From NCBI GenBank assembly GCA_027069385.1, contig JALXER010000037.1:1-8679 (forward strand): DNA of 8,679 bases, in the 5' to 3' direction. The stretch comes from Paracoccaceae bacterium. GTDB lineage: Bacteria; Pseudomonadota; Alphaproteobacteria; Rhodobacterales; Rhodobacteraceae. This document shows, piece after piece, positions 1-5,397 of this stretch. The first letter of the stretch is position 1, and each line of letters starts with the position of its first letter. The notes under the pieces were generated by a model that did no database searches, had not been told where the DNA came from, and was given only the letters and a program-made list of their open reading frames with translations. A program made the translations under genes and the position numbers.

Positions 1-322
1 TGACAATCCAGAAACGCCGCTTGCAACATCAAAAACAAGCTGCATAATCAATCACACAAACGAACCAGAGCCTCCAATACTCAAACCGCTCTGATGTCCC
101 ATTTTATTTGACGACGGACACAAAGGACTCCGATCCCAAGTGGATGAAAGTTCAGTGGCAGGTCATTTTCGTTCAAAAATTGCATTATACATATCTTTGG
201 GTACTCTCCATCTTGAAATAGGTGAAGCCGGTTTGCTTCAACTCTGTCCCACGAGCGCTGACGTCAGGCACGTGCGATTCAGCCCTCTCCCCGAATTGAC
301 CCCTGATTGCAGTTCGTTACAG
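1..322. other. Left-edge region with no confident gene
   Basis: I see no supportable gene in this stretch. A frame is open from the window edge to a TGA at 92-94, giving about 30 residues that I do not recognise; it could be the tail of a gene lying outside the window. A 78-codon ATG frame starting at 140 runs into the 3' end of the deacylase gene on the other strand and has no recognisable motif or good ribosome binding site. A short inverted repeat (TGTCC at 95-99, GGACA at 116-120) has a 16-nt loop and no following T-run, so I do not call it a terminator. Confidence 0.5.
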
Positions 323-802
323 CTATACAGCCGCGTCTTCGAAAGATATTTCCCGCGCGCCCGTTGCCGCTTGTAGTGCCGCAGGTGCTACGCTGAAGAC
401 TGCATCGGGCGCACCAGCGGCGGCCCATACCAAGTCGTGCCCAAGCAGCGAACTGTCAATCCAGGTTTCGATTGGTACCAAATGCCCGATCGGAGAGACG
501 CCCCCGATGGCGAAACCGGTCTCTGCACGCACCCGTTTGGGATCGGCTCGTAATAGCTCTTCACCGATTATTTCTCGGACTTGCATCAGATCCACTTCGT
601 GCGCGCCACTCACTAGGAGCAGTTTCAGGGAACCACTTTCCGCGCCCAAGAAGATCATAGACTTGACGATCTGAGAAACAGAACATCTGCATGCCTGTGC
701 CGCATCCGAGGCCGTGCGCGTGCTGCCCGGCATTCTCAGGACATTTAAATCAAGCCCCGCAGCTCTCGCGGCTTGCTCTACACGCTTTACGCTCTTAGAC
801 AT
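323..802 (-). CDS. YbaK/ProX-family aminoacyl-tRNA deacylase
   Basis: This 159-residue protein belongs to the YbaK/EbsC/ProX family, free-standing relatives of the prolyl-tRNA synthetase editing domain that hydrolyse mischarged aminoacyl-tRNA in the cytoplasm. Known members clear Cys, Ala, 2-aminobutyrate, Ser or Thr from tRNA. The sequence shows the family lysine in IVKSMIF (K47) and the motif GFAIGGVSPIGH (96-107). The length is normal for a single-domain member. I chose the ATG at 802 because AGAAGG lies about 10 nt upstream; an in-frame ATG at 832 would add ten lysine-rich residues and start inside a repeated operator-like sequence. The tRNA substrate cannot be read from sequence. Its promoter shares the TTGTATCCAA motif with the transporter and halogenase operon, so it may clear tRNA misacylated by the pathway product. 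That role is inference; the family assignment is firm. Confidence 0.88.
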   Translation of the reverse strand: MSKSVKRVEQAARAAGLDLNVLRMPGSTRTASDAAQACRCSVSQIVKSMIFLGAESGSLKLLLVSGAHEVDLMQVREIIGEELLRADPKRVRAETGFAIGGVSPIGHLVPIETWIDSSLLGHDLVWAAAGAPDAVFSVAPAALQAATGAREISFEDAAV

Positions 803-822
803 TTTGTAGCCCTTCTTTTTAA

Positions 823-832
823 TTGGATACAA
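823..832 (-). promoter_or_regulatory. Putative GntR operator, primary copy (deacylase gene)
   Basis: Read on the minus strand this is TTGTATCCAA, identical to sequences upstream of the transporter and halogenase genes. It differs by one base from the palindrome TTGTATACAA, a pattern typical of FCD-type GntR operators. It lies 20 nt upstream of the chosen start codon, in a 5'-leader or promoter position. Binding by the local GntR protein is inferred. Confidence 0.55.
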
Positions 833-841
833 AAAAGATAA

Positions 842-851
842 TTGTCATCAA
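842..851 (+). promoter_or_regulatory. Putative GntR operator, secondary copy (deacylase gene)
   Basis: TTGTCATCAA matches TTGTATCCAA at 7 of 10 positions, keeping the outer TTGT and CAA. It starts exactly 19 bp from the primary copy, the spacing also seen at the other two promoters. A minus-strand TTGACA that could be a -35 element lies just beyond it (plus coordinates 854-859), but I see no well-spaced -10. Confidence 0.4.
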
Positions 852-944
852 AATGTCAATGCATTTATTATTCGAGCAGAGGTTAGCCTAATGTATGGCG
901 ATCAGATATCCACATGATGGCGCAACCACGGAAGCTAATCCATA

Positions 945-1187
945 ATGATCGAAAGACAGGATGGTAAAGGCCGCTGGGTGGATAACCGGATGATCGAGCG
1001 GCTCTGGCGAACCCTGAAATACGAGTGCATCTACATGAATGCCTTTGAAACCGGCTCGCAAGCCCGCGCCTGGATCGGGAAATGGCTGGCCTACTACAAC
1101 GCCGAGCGCCCGCACTCACGGCATGGAATATTGACGCCGGACGAGGCCTATGAAAGAAAAACAGAACCAATGAGATTGGCAGCCTGA
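945..1187 (+). pseudogene. IS3-family transposase, C-terminal fragment
   Basis: This 80-codon remnant is the end of the DDE integrase domain of an IS3-family OrfB transposase. It shows DGKGRWVDN, MIERLWRTLKYE (carrying the catalytic glutamate region), WLAYYNAERPH and a closing LTPDEAYER. A full OrfB has roughly 270-300 residues, so about three quarters of it is missing, along with OrfA. In-frame stops lie immediately upstream (936-938), so the 5' side is truly lost and recognisable homology begins near 955. The ATG at 945 is only the first available one. The fragment is not expected to be active. It marks a past insertion and rearrangement between the deacylase and regulator genes. Confidence 0.85.
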
Positions 1188-1246
1188 AGGAAACCATGAT
1201 CCATCTTAAATTGGCTTCTAACTGGTCAAAAATCTAGGACCACCTC
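1188..1246. mobile_element. Probable right end of the IS3-family element
   Basis: After the transposase stop the sequence continues through GATCCATCTTAAATTGGC and ends near AATCTAGGACCACCTC, which resembles the terminal region of IS3-group elements as I remember them. The left end is absent, so no inverted-repeat pair or target duplication can be checked. The exact boundary is inferred and could be off by several bases. The regulator's last codons lie inside this stretch. Confidence 0.4.
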
Positions 1247-1910
1247 TCACCGATGTCATCCTGAGCCCTGTTTCGGCGGAGTCGCTCCAATTTTTCTCAA
1301 GATATTTACCAGCCCGAATTATATGGTCCTCAAGAATACGTTTGGCCGCTTCAACATCTCGGTTGTCGCAGGCATCCAGCAGGGCAAAATGCTCGGCATT
1401 GGAGCAGTCAGAATAATCGAAAGTATCGATCGTCCAGCGAATATAGCGTTCGGCAATGATGCCCAGCGAATGGATATGCGCCAGAAGACGCGGCATCTGG
1501 CACGGTTCATACAGCCTCCGATGGAACCGCTCGTTCAGGCTGCTATATTCTCGGCTGCTGCATATGACCATCTGTTCTGCAAGGTCGCGTGCCTCGTCCA
1601 ACTGACGATTGTTCAACTCGGGAATAGCTTTGCGGATTGCCAGACACTCCGCTGCCGCACGCATCTCGTAATTCTCGCGGAACTCAGCCAGCGTCAGCGG
1701 AGTTACGAAAGCGCCGCTGTTAGGTACTACCTGCAAAAGACCCAAGGCTTCGAGTTCTCTAAAAACTTCACGCACTGGCATCCGGCTGACATTGTAATTC
1801 GCGGCTACATCCTCCTGACGTAGCGGTTCCAGCGGCGCCAGATCGCCTACGATGATTGCTCGCAACAATGCGTTGAAGAGCGATGTTTTCTGGTCCGTTG
1901 ACCTTGGCAT
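1218..1910 (-). CDS. GntR-family transcriptional regulator (FCD subfamily)
   Basis: This 230-residue protein is a DNA-binding regulator of the GntR family. A winged helix-turn-helix occupies about residues 8-75, including the recognition-helix segment NVSRMPVREVFRELEALGLL. An all-helical FCD ligand-binding domain fills about 80-215. FCD metal-ligand positions are visible as NERFH near 127, EHFALLDACDNRD near 173 and the DH in LEDHIIRAGKYLE near 195. Members usually sense small carboxylates or amino acids and repress nearby genes until ligand binds. It is divergent from the transporter gene with a 232-nt gap. A ribosome binding site is modest (AAAGGTAGG). Its last nine or so residues (RGGPRFLTS) appear to be encoded by IS-end sequence, so the native C-terminus may have been replaced; the FCD fold itself looks complete. 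Confidence 0.88.
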   Translation of the reverse strand: MPRSTDQKTSLFNALLRAIIVGDLAPLEPLRQEDVAANYNVSRMPVREVFRELEALGLLQVVPNSGAFVTPLTLAEFRENYEMRAAAECLAIRKAIPELNNRQLDEARDLAEQMVICSSREYSSLNERFHRRLYEPCQMPRLLAHIHSLGIIAERYIRWTIDTFDYSDCSNAEHFALLDACDNRDVEAAKRILEDHIIRAGKYLEKNWSDSAETGLRMTSVRGGPRFLTS

Positions 1911-2074
1911 TGGATAGCCTACCTTTACTTCTCTTTAATTCACAAAGCGTGTGATTTCGATGTAACTACGACAGATGTATTAGGTCGAGTATGCCGTGAA
2001 TCGCTGAAAAACCGGGATGAACGACTGCATCACACGACAGTGGCACTTTCTATTTCTATGCATGATCTAAAAAG

Positions 2075-2103
2075 TTGCGTCAACTAAATATGTATCCTAT
2101 AAC
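2075..2103 (+). promoter_or_regulatory. Candidate sigma-70 promoter of the transporter gene
   Basis: TTGCGT (2075-2080) and TATAAC (2098-2103) are separated by 17 bp, placing transcription start near 2110. The -35 lies within a small inverted repeat, AGTTG-CGT-CAACT (2073-2085). One operator-like copy covers the spacer and -10, and the other covers the expected start site, an arrangement suited to repression. The -35 match is weak, so this is tentative. Confidence 0.4.
2090..2099 (+). promoter_or_regulatory. Putative GntR operator, secondary copy (transporter gene)
   Basis: ATGTATCCTA shares the TGTATCC core with the primary copy and starts 19 bp upstream of it, in the same orientation. It overlaps the candidate -10 element. 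Regulator binding is inferred. Confidence 0.45.
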
Positions 2104-2108
2104 AAAAA

Positions 2109-2118
2109 TTGTATCCAA
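2109..2118 (+). promoter_or_regulatory. Putative GntR operator, primary copy (transporter gene)
   Basis: TTGTATCCAA here is an exact match to the copies before the deacylase and halogenase genes. It sits at the predicted transcription start of the transporter, 24 nt before its ATG, in the intergenic region shared with the divergent GntR gene, the usual place for a GntR operator. Confidence 0.6.
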
Positions 2119-2142
2119 AATTTAACTCTACTGAAAGATCAT

Positions 2143-3447
2143 ATGAAAACCTCTATCATAACCTCGGCGTTTGTTGCCCTTGTCGTTGGGTTCGGCGGAT
2201 CAGTTGCCATCGTCATTGCCGCCGCCCAGTCAGTTGGAGCAGATCAGACGCAGACCCTATCTTGGTTGACCGCGCTTTGCCTTGGCATGATGGGTACCAG
2301 CGCGCTGCTCAGCTATATCCACAAGGCGCCAATGATCACAGCCTGGTCCACTCCCGGGGCGGCGCTGATTGCCACCGCACACGGCTATGGCCTCCCCGAG
2401 GCGGCGGGCGCGTTCCTGATCTGCGGTGTCTTGATTCTCGCCACGGGGTTTTTCGATGTGCTGGGAGCGGCGGTGCGCAGGATCCCGACAGCCATCGCCA
2501 CAGGCATTCTTGCAGGGGTGCTGTTTCCCTTTGTCGTTAAGCTTGTAACTGGCTTTCATGCGGATCCCGTGCTCAGCATCGGTATGATTGGGGCGTTCCT
2601 GCTGTTGCGAGGTTCCTCACCATCCTGGGCGGTGATCGCCGCGCTGGTTGTGGGCTTAGCCGTAAGCTGTATCTTGCGTGGCGGCAGCTTCGGTGCTGGG
2701 CTAGAATTATCGATACTGAAGCCGGTTCCCCCAGAGTTCACCATGCAATCCATCCTCGCCATCGCGCTGCCGCTCTATCTGGTCACCATGGCGTCTCAGA
2801 ACCTGCCTGGGCTCGCGGTGCTCAGGGCGTCGGGCTACATGCCCACGACCCGCTCAATTTTTTCATCAACGGGGATCGCTTCCATTCTTGGTGCTCTTTT
2901 CGGCGCGCACTCCATCGGCATGGCCGCGATCACTGCGTCAATCTGCGTCGGCCCCGATTCGCATCCGAACCCTGCGAAACGTTGGCAAGCAGGCATAGTT
3001 TACGCGCTGGGATACGGGGTTGTAGCGCTGCTTTTGCCAACGATCTATCGGGGCCTTATCAGTATGCCACCCACCTTCTTTTTCACCCTTGCCGGGCTGG
3101 CTCTAATTAGCCCAATGAGCCTTGCACTAAAAACCCTGCTGAGTGAGGAAGGTGATGTTCTCCCTGGAATGATGGCCTTTGTGGTCACGGCATCGGGCGC
3201 CAGCTTTCTGGGGATCGGCTCCGCCTTCTGGGGGCTTGCATTGGGCGTGTTGCTTTATCTTGGGAACGCGTTCAGCAATGGCGTGCTCACTCATCTGTTT
3301 CAGTCCGAAAACATCCGCAGTCTCACCCGTGACGGTACTGACACCAACGCGGCACCAATCCCGCCCGATGCCCGAAAATACAATGGAATGCCCGCAGACA
3401 TATCAGCTTCGCACGCGGCCCCGCAGGCGCTGAAGGAAAACTCCTGA
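2143..3447 (+). CDS. BenE-family membrane transporter
   Basis: This 434-residue, very hydrophobic protein fits the BenE (benzoate/H+ symporter, YdcO-like) family of inner-membrane secondary transporters. Supporting signs are the N-terminal SAFVALVVGFGGSVAIV segment, the signature MITAWSTPGAALIATA near 65-80, RIPTAIATGILAGVLFPF near 112-130, and roughly a dozen membrane spans extending to about residue 385. The last 45-50 residues form a polar tail (after LTHLF) that goes beyond the usual family length of about 390-400 and is encoded opposite the PPTase 3' end. The start ATG at 2143 has only a weak ribosome binding site (GAAAG). The characterised family substrate is benzoate, but no aromatic catabolism genes are present. 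The shared operator motif suggests it moves the amino-acid product or a related compound; direction and substrate are unknown. Confidence 0.85.
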   Translation: MKTSIITSAFVALVVGFGGSVAIVIAAAQSVGADQTQTLSWLTALCLGMMGTSALLSYIHKAPMITAWSTPGAALIATAHGYGLPEAAGAFLICGVLILATGFFDVLGAAVRRIPTAIATGILAGVLFPFVVKLVTGFHADPVLSIGMIGAFLLLRGSSPSWAVIAALVVGLAVSCILRGGSFGAGLELSILKPVPPEFTMQSILAIALPLYLVTMASQNLPGLAVLRASGYMPTTRSIFSSTGIASILGALFGAHSIGMAAITASICVGPDSHPNPAKRWQAGIVYALGYGVVALLLPTIYRGLISMPPTFFFTLAGLALISPMSLALKTLLSEEGDVLPGMMAFVVTASGASFLGIGSAFWGLALGVLLYLGNAFSNGVLTHLFQSENIRSLTRDGTDTNAAPIPPDARKYNGMPADISASHAAPQALKENS

Positions 3448-4010
3448 ACCCGCCCTTCCGGCGCGGTGATATGAGATAATCGGCCAAGATCAAGTCGCGC
3501 CAGTTTGATCAAGCACTCCTTATAGGTCCAGATCTGGCGAAACGCATGGGCATAGGCCTCAGGCGATTTGGTAGCGGCGGAGTGCAAACGTATCCGTTCC
3601 GATTCGGACGCAATTTGCCGCAATTCGTCTGGCTTTGGCAGCCGGTTAACGGGACCGGCCTCTAGGTCGATGGCCACAGGGGAAAGGGCGGCGATGGCAG
3701 CCACCGCTCCGTGACTGTGTGACCAGCTTACAAAAATCTCTTCCCAGCTCTCGACATAGGCCGGCCCGTGCGGCCCGCCACAGGTAAGACACCTCTGTCG
3801 GATCACGACATCAGACAACCCAAGATTTAATAAATCAGCGACTGCCCTGCGCACCAGAAGATGCGCGGCTATGAAATCATTGCGATCCACTTCGCGCCGA
3901 ATCCGGTCAGCTCGGGCTTGTTCCTCGTCGCTCAAGATGCTCCAATATTCAGCAATTACCTGCGTCATCCTGCAGGTTTTAGCTACTAGAATCAAAGGTA
4001 TGTCGATCAT
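3300..4010 (-). CDS. Sfp-type 4'-phosphopantetheinyl transferase
   Basis: This roughly 236-residue enzyme transfers the phosphopantetheine arm of coenzyme A to a serine of a carrier protein, here most likely the stand-alone carrier encoded from 5134. Counting from the chosen ATG at 4010, the signatures are CLTCGGPHGPAY (about 74-85), the SWSHSHG strand (about 95-101), the metal-binding AIDLE (about 113-117) and WTYKECLIK (about 161-169). All key residues of the Sfp class are present. A GTG at 4028 would add six residues, but ATG 4010 begins at the expected first strand (MIDIPLILVA) and has a GGTGG sequence 5 nt upstream. The gene is divergent from the halogenase operon, and its final 148 nt overlap the 3' end of the convergent transporter gene. 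Confidence 0.9.
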   Translation of the reverse strand: MIDIPLILVAKTCRMTQVIAEYWSILSDEEQARADRIRREVDRNDFIAAHLLVRRAVADLLNLGLSDVVIRQRCLTCGGPHGPAYVESWEEIFVSWSHSHGAVAAIAALSPVAIDLEAGPVNRLPKPDELRQIASESERIRLHSAATKSPEAYAHAFRQIWTYKECLIKLARLDLGRLSHITAPEGRVQEFSFSACGAACEADMSAGIPLYFRASGGIGAALVSVPSRVRLRMFSD

Positions 4011-4087
4011 TTCAACCACCGAACGCACAGGTATAATTTGCAGTTGACTTTCAATTTATAATAGCACATGTATTCTATATTGATATA

Positions 4088-4097
4088 TTGTATCCAA
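4088..4097 (+). promoter_or_regulatory. Putative GntR operator, primary copy (halogenase operon)
   Basis: TTGTATCCAA, identical to the copies at 823-832 (minus strand) and 2109-2118, lies 60 nt upstream of the first ATG of the halogenase gene. Placement in an AT-rich promoter region supports a regulatory role; the bound protein is inferred to be the local GntR regulator. Confidence 0.58.
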
Positions 4098-4106
4098 ATA
4101 GCAAAC

Positions 4107-4116
4107 ATGGATACTA
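4107..4116 (-). promoter_or_regulatory. Putative GntR operator, secondary copy (halogenase operon)
   Basis: ATGGATACTA on the plus strand is the inverted form of the core (minus strand TAGTATCCAT). It starts exactly 19 bp from the primary copy, matching the spacing at the other two promoters, although here the two copies face each other. Confidence 0.45.
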
Positions 4117-4156
4117 AACAACCGACAGTATTATTTTACAGAGTGAGGACACAACG

Positions 4157-4252
4157 ATGCTAGATTCCAACACCAGGGCACAGTTTAGCTTGAGTTCGGA
4201 CGAGTTGAAGCAATTCCAAGAAAACGGATATATCGGGCCTTTCGATCTCTGA
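4157..4252 (+). pseudogene. N-terminal piece of the halogenase gene, cut by a frameshift
   Basis: An ATG at 4157 with a good ribosome binding site (GTGAGGAC) opens a 31-codon frame ending at TGA 4250-4252. Its product includes LSSDELKQFQENGYIGPFD, which matches the N-terminus of SyrB2-type halogenases (remembered SyrB2: FEKNGFIGPFD). The continuation, SDEAQEMAQQL, is in the next frame. Skipping one base at 4247-4250 joins the pieces into about 317 residues, close to SyrB2's 310, and gives 17 residues between FD and LLD, the same as in SyrB2. So the window holds one extra base relative to an intact gene. A sequencing error, a recent mutation or recoding at TGA-C are all possible. Confidence 0.8.
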
Positions 4253-4265
4253 CGAGGCGCAAGAG

Positions 4266-5111
4266 ATGGCCCAGCAGTTGCAAAAGCTAAAGCCGCTGCT
4301 GCTCGACACCCGCAACGCGATCTATGACCAAGGCCAGGCGCTTTCGGGCAGTACCAATCTGACCAGCTATGATCGCCATCTTGATATCGATTTTCTGGCC
4401 GACCACATCACACGCCCAGAAATCGTGGACCGAATTGCGTCGATACTCGGACCGGACACCCTGTGCTGGCGGTCCGAATTCTTCCCCAAATATCCCGGCG
4501 ACGAAGGCACCGATTGGCACCAGGCCGACAACTTCTCAAATGTGGCAGGCTCCAAGCATCCGCAGATCGTCTGGCCCGAGGATGCTGAATTTGGCGGAAC
4601 GATCACCGTATGGACCGCTTTTACCGATGCTTCCATCGAAATGGGCTGCCTGCAATTCATTCCCGGCACCCACAAAAGCATGAATTACGACGAATCTAAA
4701 TCTATGGATTACAAGGCCGAGGCGATAAACGGCGTCGACAAGAACGGCGTCAAGCGCGGCTTCTTCGGCTACGACTATCGCCAACTTCAGATCGACCCTG
4801 ACTTCGAGCCTGATGAGGCCAATGCCAAGTCCATCGAGATGAAACAGGGTCAGTTCGTGATCTTCTGGTCGACGTTGATGCATGCATCACATCCGCATCT
4901 GGGCAAGACCCGCGACATGCGCCTTGGCTATGCTGCGCGATATCTGCCCAACTCTGTCCGAGTCTATCCCTTCTCTGACCGGCTTCAAGAATTTGGCGGC
5001 GAGGTGTCGTTGAAAAAATTCGGCTGCGTGCAAACGTCGGGTAGTGATCAGTTCGGGCACAACCGTTTCCGCACCGAGACCGTCACCGGCAAACCCTTTA
5101 ATAAAAACTGA
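4266..5111 (+). CDS. SyrB2-type Fe(II)/2-oxoglutarate aliphatic halogenase (main part)
   Basis: This 281-residue frame is the body of a non-heme iron, 2-oxoglutarate-dependent halogenase that chlorinates an unactivated side-chain carbon of an amino acid tethered to a carrier protein. It closely follows SyrB2/CmaB/KtzD: YDRHLD, FFPKYPGDEGTDWHQAD, EFGGTITVWTAFTDA, GCLQFIPGT, GFFGYDYRQLQID and FWSTLMHAS. The iron-ligand motif is H85-Q-A87, where hydroxylases carry Asp or Glu; alanine leaves room for chloride and is the halogenase hallmark. H206 is the second histidine ligand and R225 the 2-oxoglutarate-binding arginine (SyrB2 R254). The first 36 family residues lie upstream in another frame (4157-4252). 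The ATG at 4266 has GAGG 8 nt upstream and might permit restart, but whether the shorter protein folds is unknown. The carrier gene follows after 22 nt. Confidence 0.92.
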   Translation: MAQQLQKLKPLLLDTRNAIYDQGQALSGSTNLTSYDRHLDIDFLADHITRPEIVDRIASILGPDTLCWRSEFFPKYPGDEGTDWHQADNFSNVAGSKHPQIVWPEDAEFGGTITVWTAFTDASIEMGCLQFIPGTHKSMNYDESKSMDYKAEAINGVDKNGVKRGFFGYDYRQLQIDPDFEPDEANAKSIEMKQGQFVIFWSTLMHASHPHLGKTRDMRLGYAARYLPNSVRVYPFSDRLQEFGGEVSLKKFGCVQTSGSDQFGHNRFRTETVTGKPFNKN

Positions 5112-5133
5112 TCGGCCAGAAAGGAGCATTCAG

Positions 5134-5397
5134 ATGCACGAGACTGATGAAAAAAAACAGATCGAAACTTGGCTGCGCGAGGTGTTCAGCGAACTGGGCC
5201 TGCTTTCGAATGACACAGACCCCGACTTTTTTGAAATCGGCGGTTCGTCACTCACGGCGATCAAGCTGATCGGCAAGGTGGATTCGACTTACGGCGAATA
5301 TGCCCTACCCCCAGTGGACCTGTTCGAGCGTCCGAAGCTGTCCATGATCGCCGAAACGATCTGTGCCAATGCTGCTAATTTTCAGCAAAGCGCATGA
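5134..5397 (+). CDS. Stand-alone peptidyl carrier protein
   Basis: This 87-residue acyl/peptidyl carrier protein holds the substrate amino acid as a thioester while it is modified. The attachment motif is FFEIGGSSLTAIKL, with the phosphopantetheine serine at S39, followed by LPPVDLFERPKLSMIAE, the usual helix II-III region. It is a discrete domain, not part of a larger NRPS protein, as in SyrB2/CmaB/KtzD systems whose halogenases need an aminoacyl-carrier substrate. The ATG at 5134 is chosen because AAGGAGC lies 7 nt upstream; a longer frame opening at 5044 would overlap the halogenase gene. The stop overlaps the next start as ATGA, indicating translational coupling. Confidence 0.92.
   Translation: MHETDEKKQIETWLREVFSELGLLSNDTDPDFFEIGGSSLTAIKLIGKVDSTYGEYALPPVDLFERPKLSMIAETICANAANFQQSA

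Larger units (their letters stand above)
4011..4156. promoter_or_regulatory. AT-rich divergent promoter region, PPTase / halogenase operon
   Basis: This gap must serve both the minus-strand PPTase gene and the plus-strand halogenase operon. It is far more AT-rich than the flanking genes and holds TTGACT (4044-4049), TATAAT (4057-4062) and several TATATT-like hexamers, but none of these pair at a standard 16-18 bp spacing, so I do not fix a promoter. Two operator-like copies lie at 4088-4116, and a GAGTGAGGAC ribosome binding site precedes the ATG at 4157. Confidence 0.5.

Noticed and set aside
2..94. Frame open from the window edge to a TGA, about 30 residues
   Set aside because: Too short and unrecognised; it might be the tail of a transposase or another gene, but nothing in it lets me say which.
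95..120. TGTCC / GGACA inverted repeat as a terminator or IS end
   Set aside because: The stem is only 5 bp with a 16-nt loop and lacks a T-run; likely chance.
140..376. 78-codon plus-strand open frame at the left
   Set aside because: No recognisable motif, poor start context, and it overlaps the well-supported deacylase gene on the other strand.
1323..1823. Long plus-strand open frame opposite the GntR gene
   Set aside because: Shadow of the regulator's coding strand with no family features.
1910..1919. TTGGATAGCC at the regulator's start codon, resembling the operator
   Set aside because: Matches only seven of ten bases and has no partner 19 bp away on either side, so autoregulation through it is not supported.
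4245..4256. Programmed +1 frameshift of the prfB type
   Set aside because: Only the TGA-C context fits; the slippery CTT codon and the upstream Shine-Dalgarno-like stimulator are absent, so recoding is kept only as a minor possibility.
5044..5133. Upstream extension of the carrier protein frame
   Set aside because: It lies within the halogenase gene in another frame, and a strong ribosome binding site precedes the ATG at 5134.
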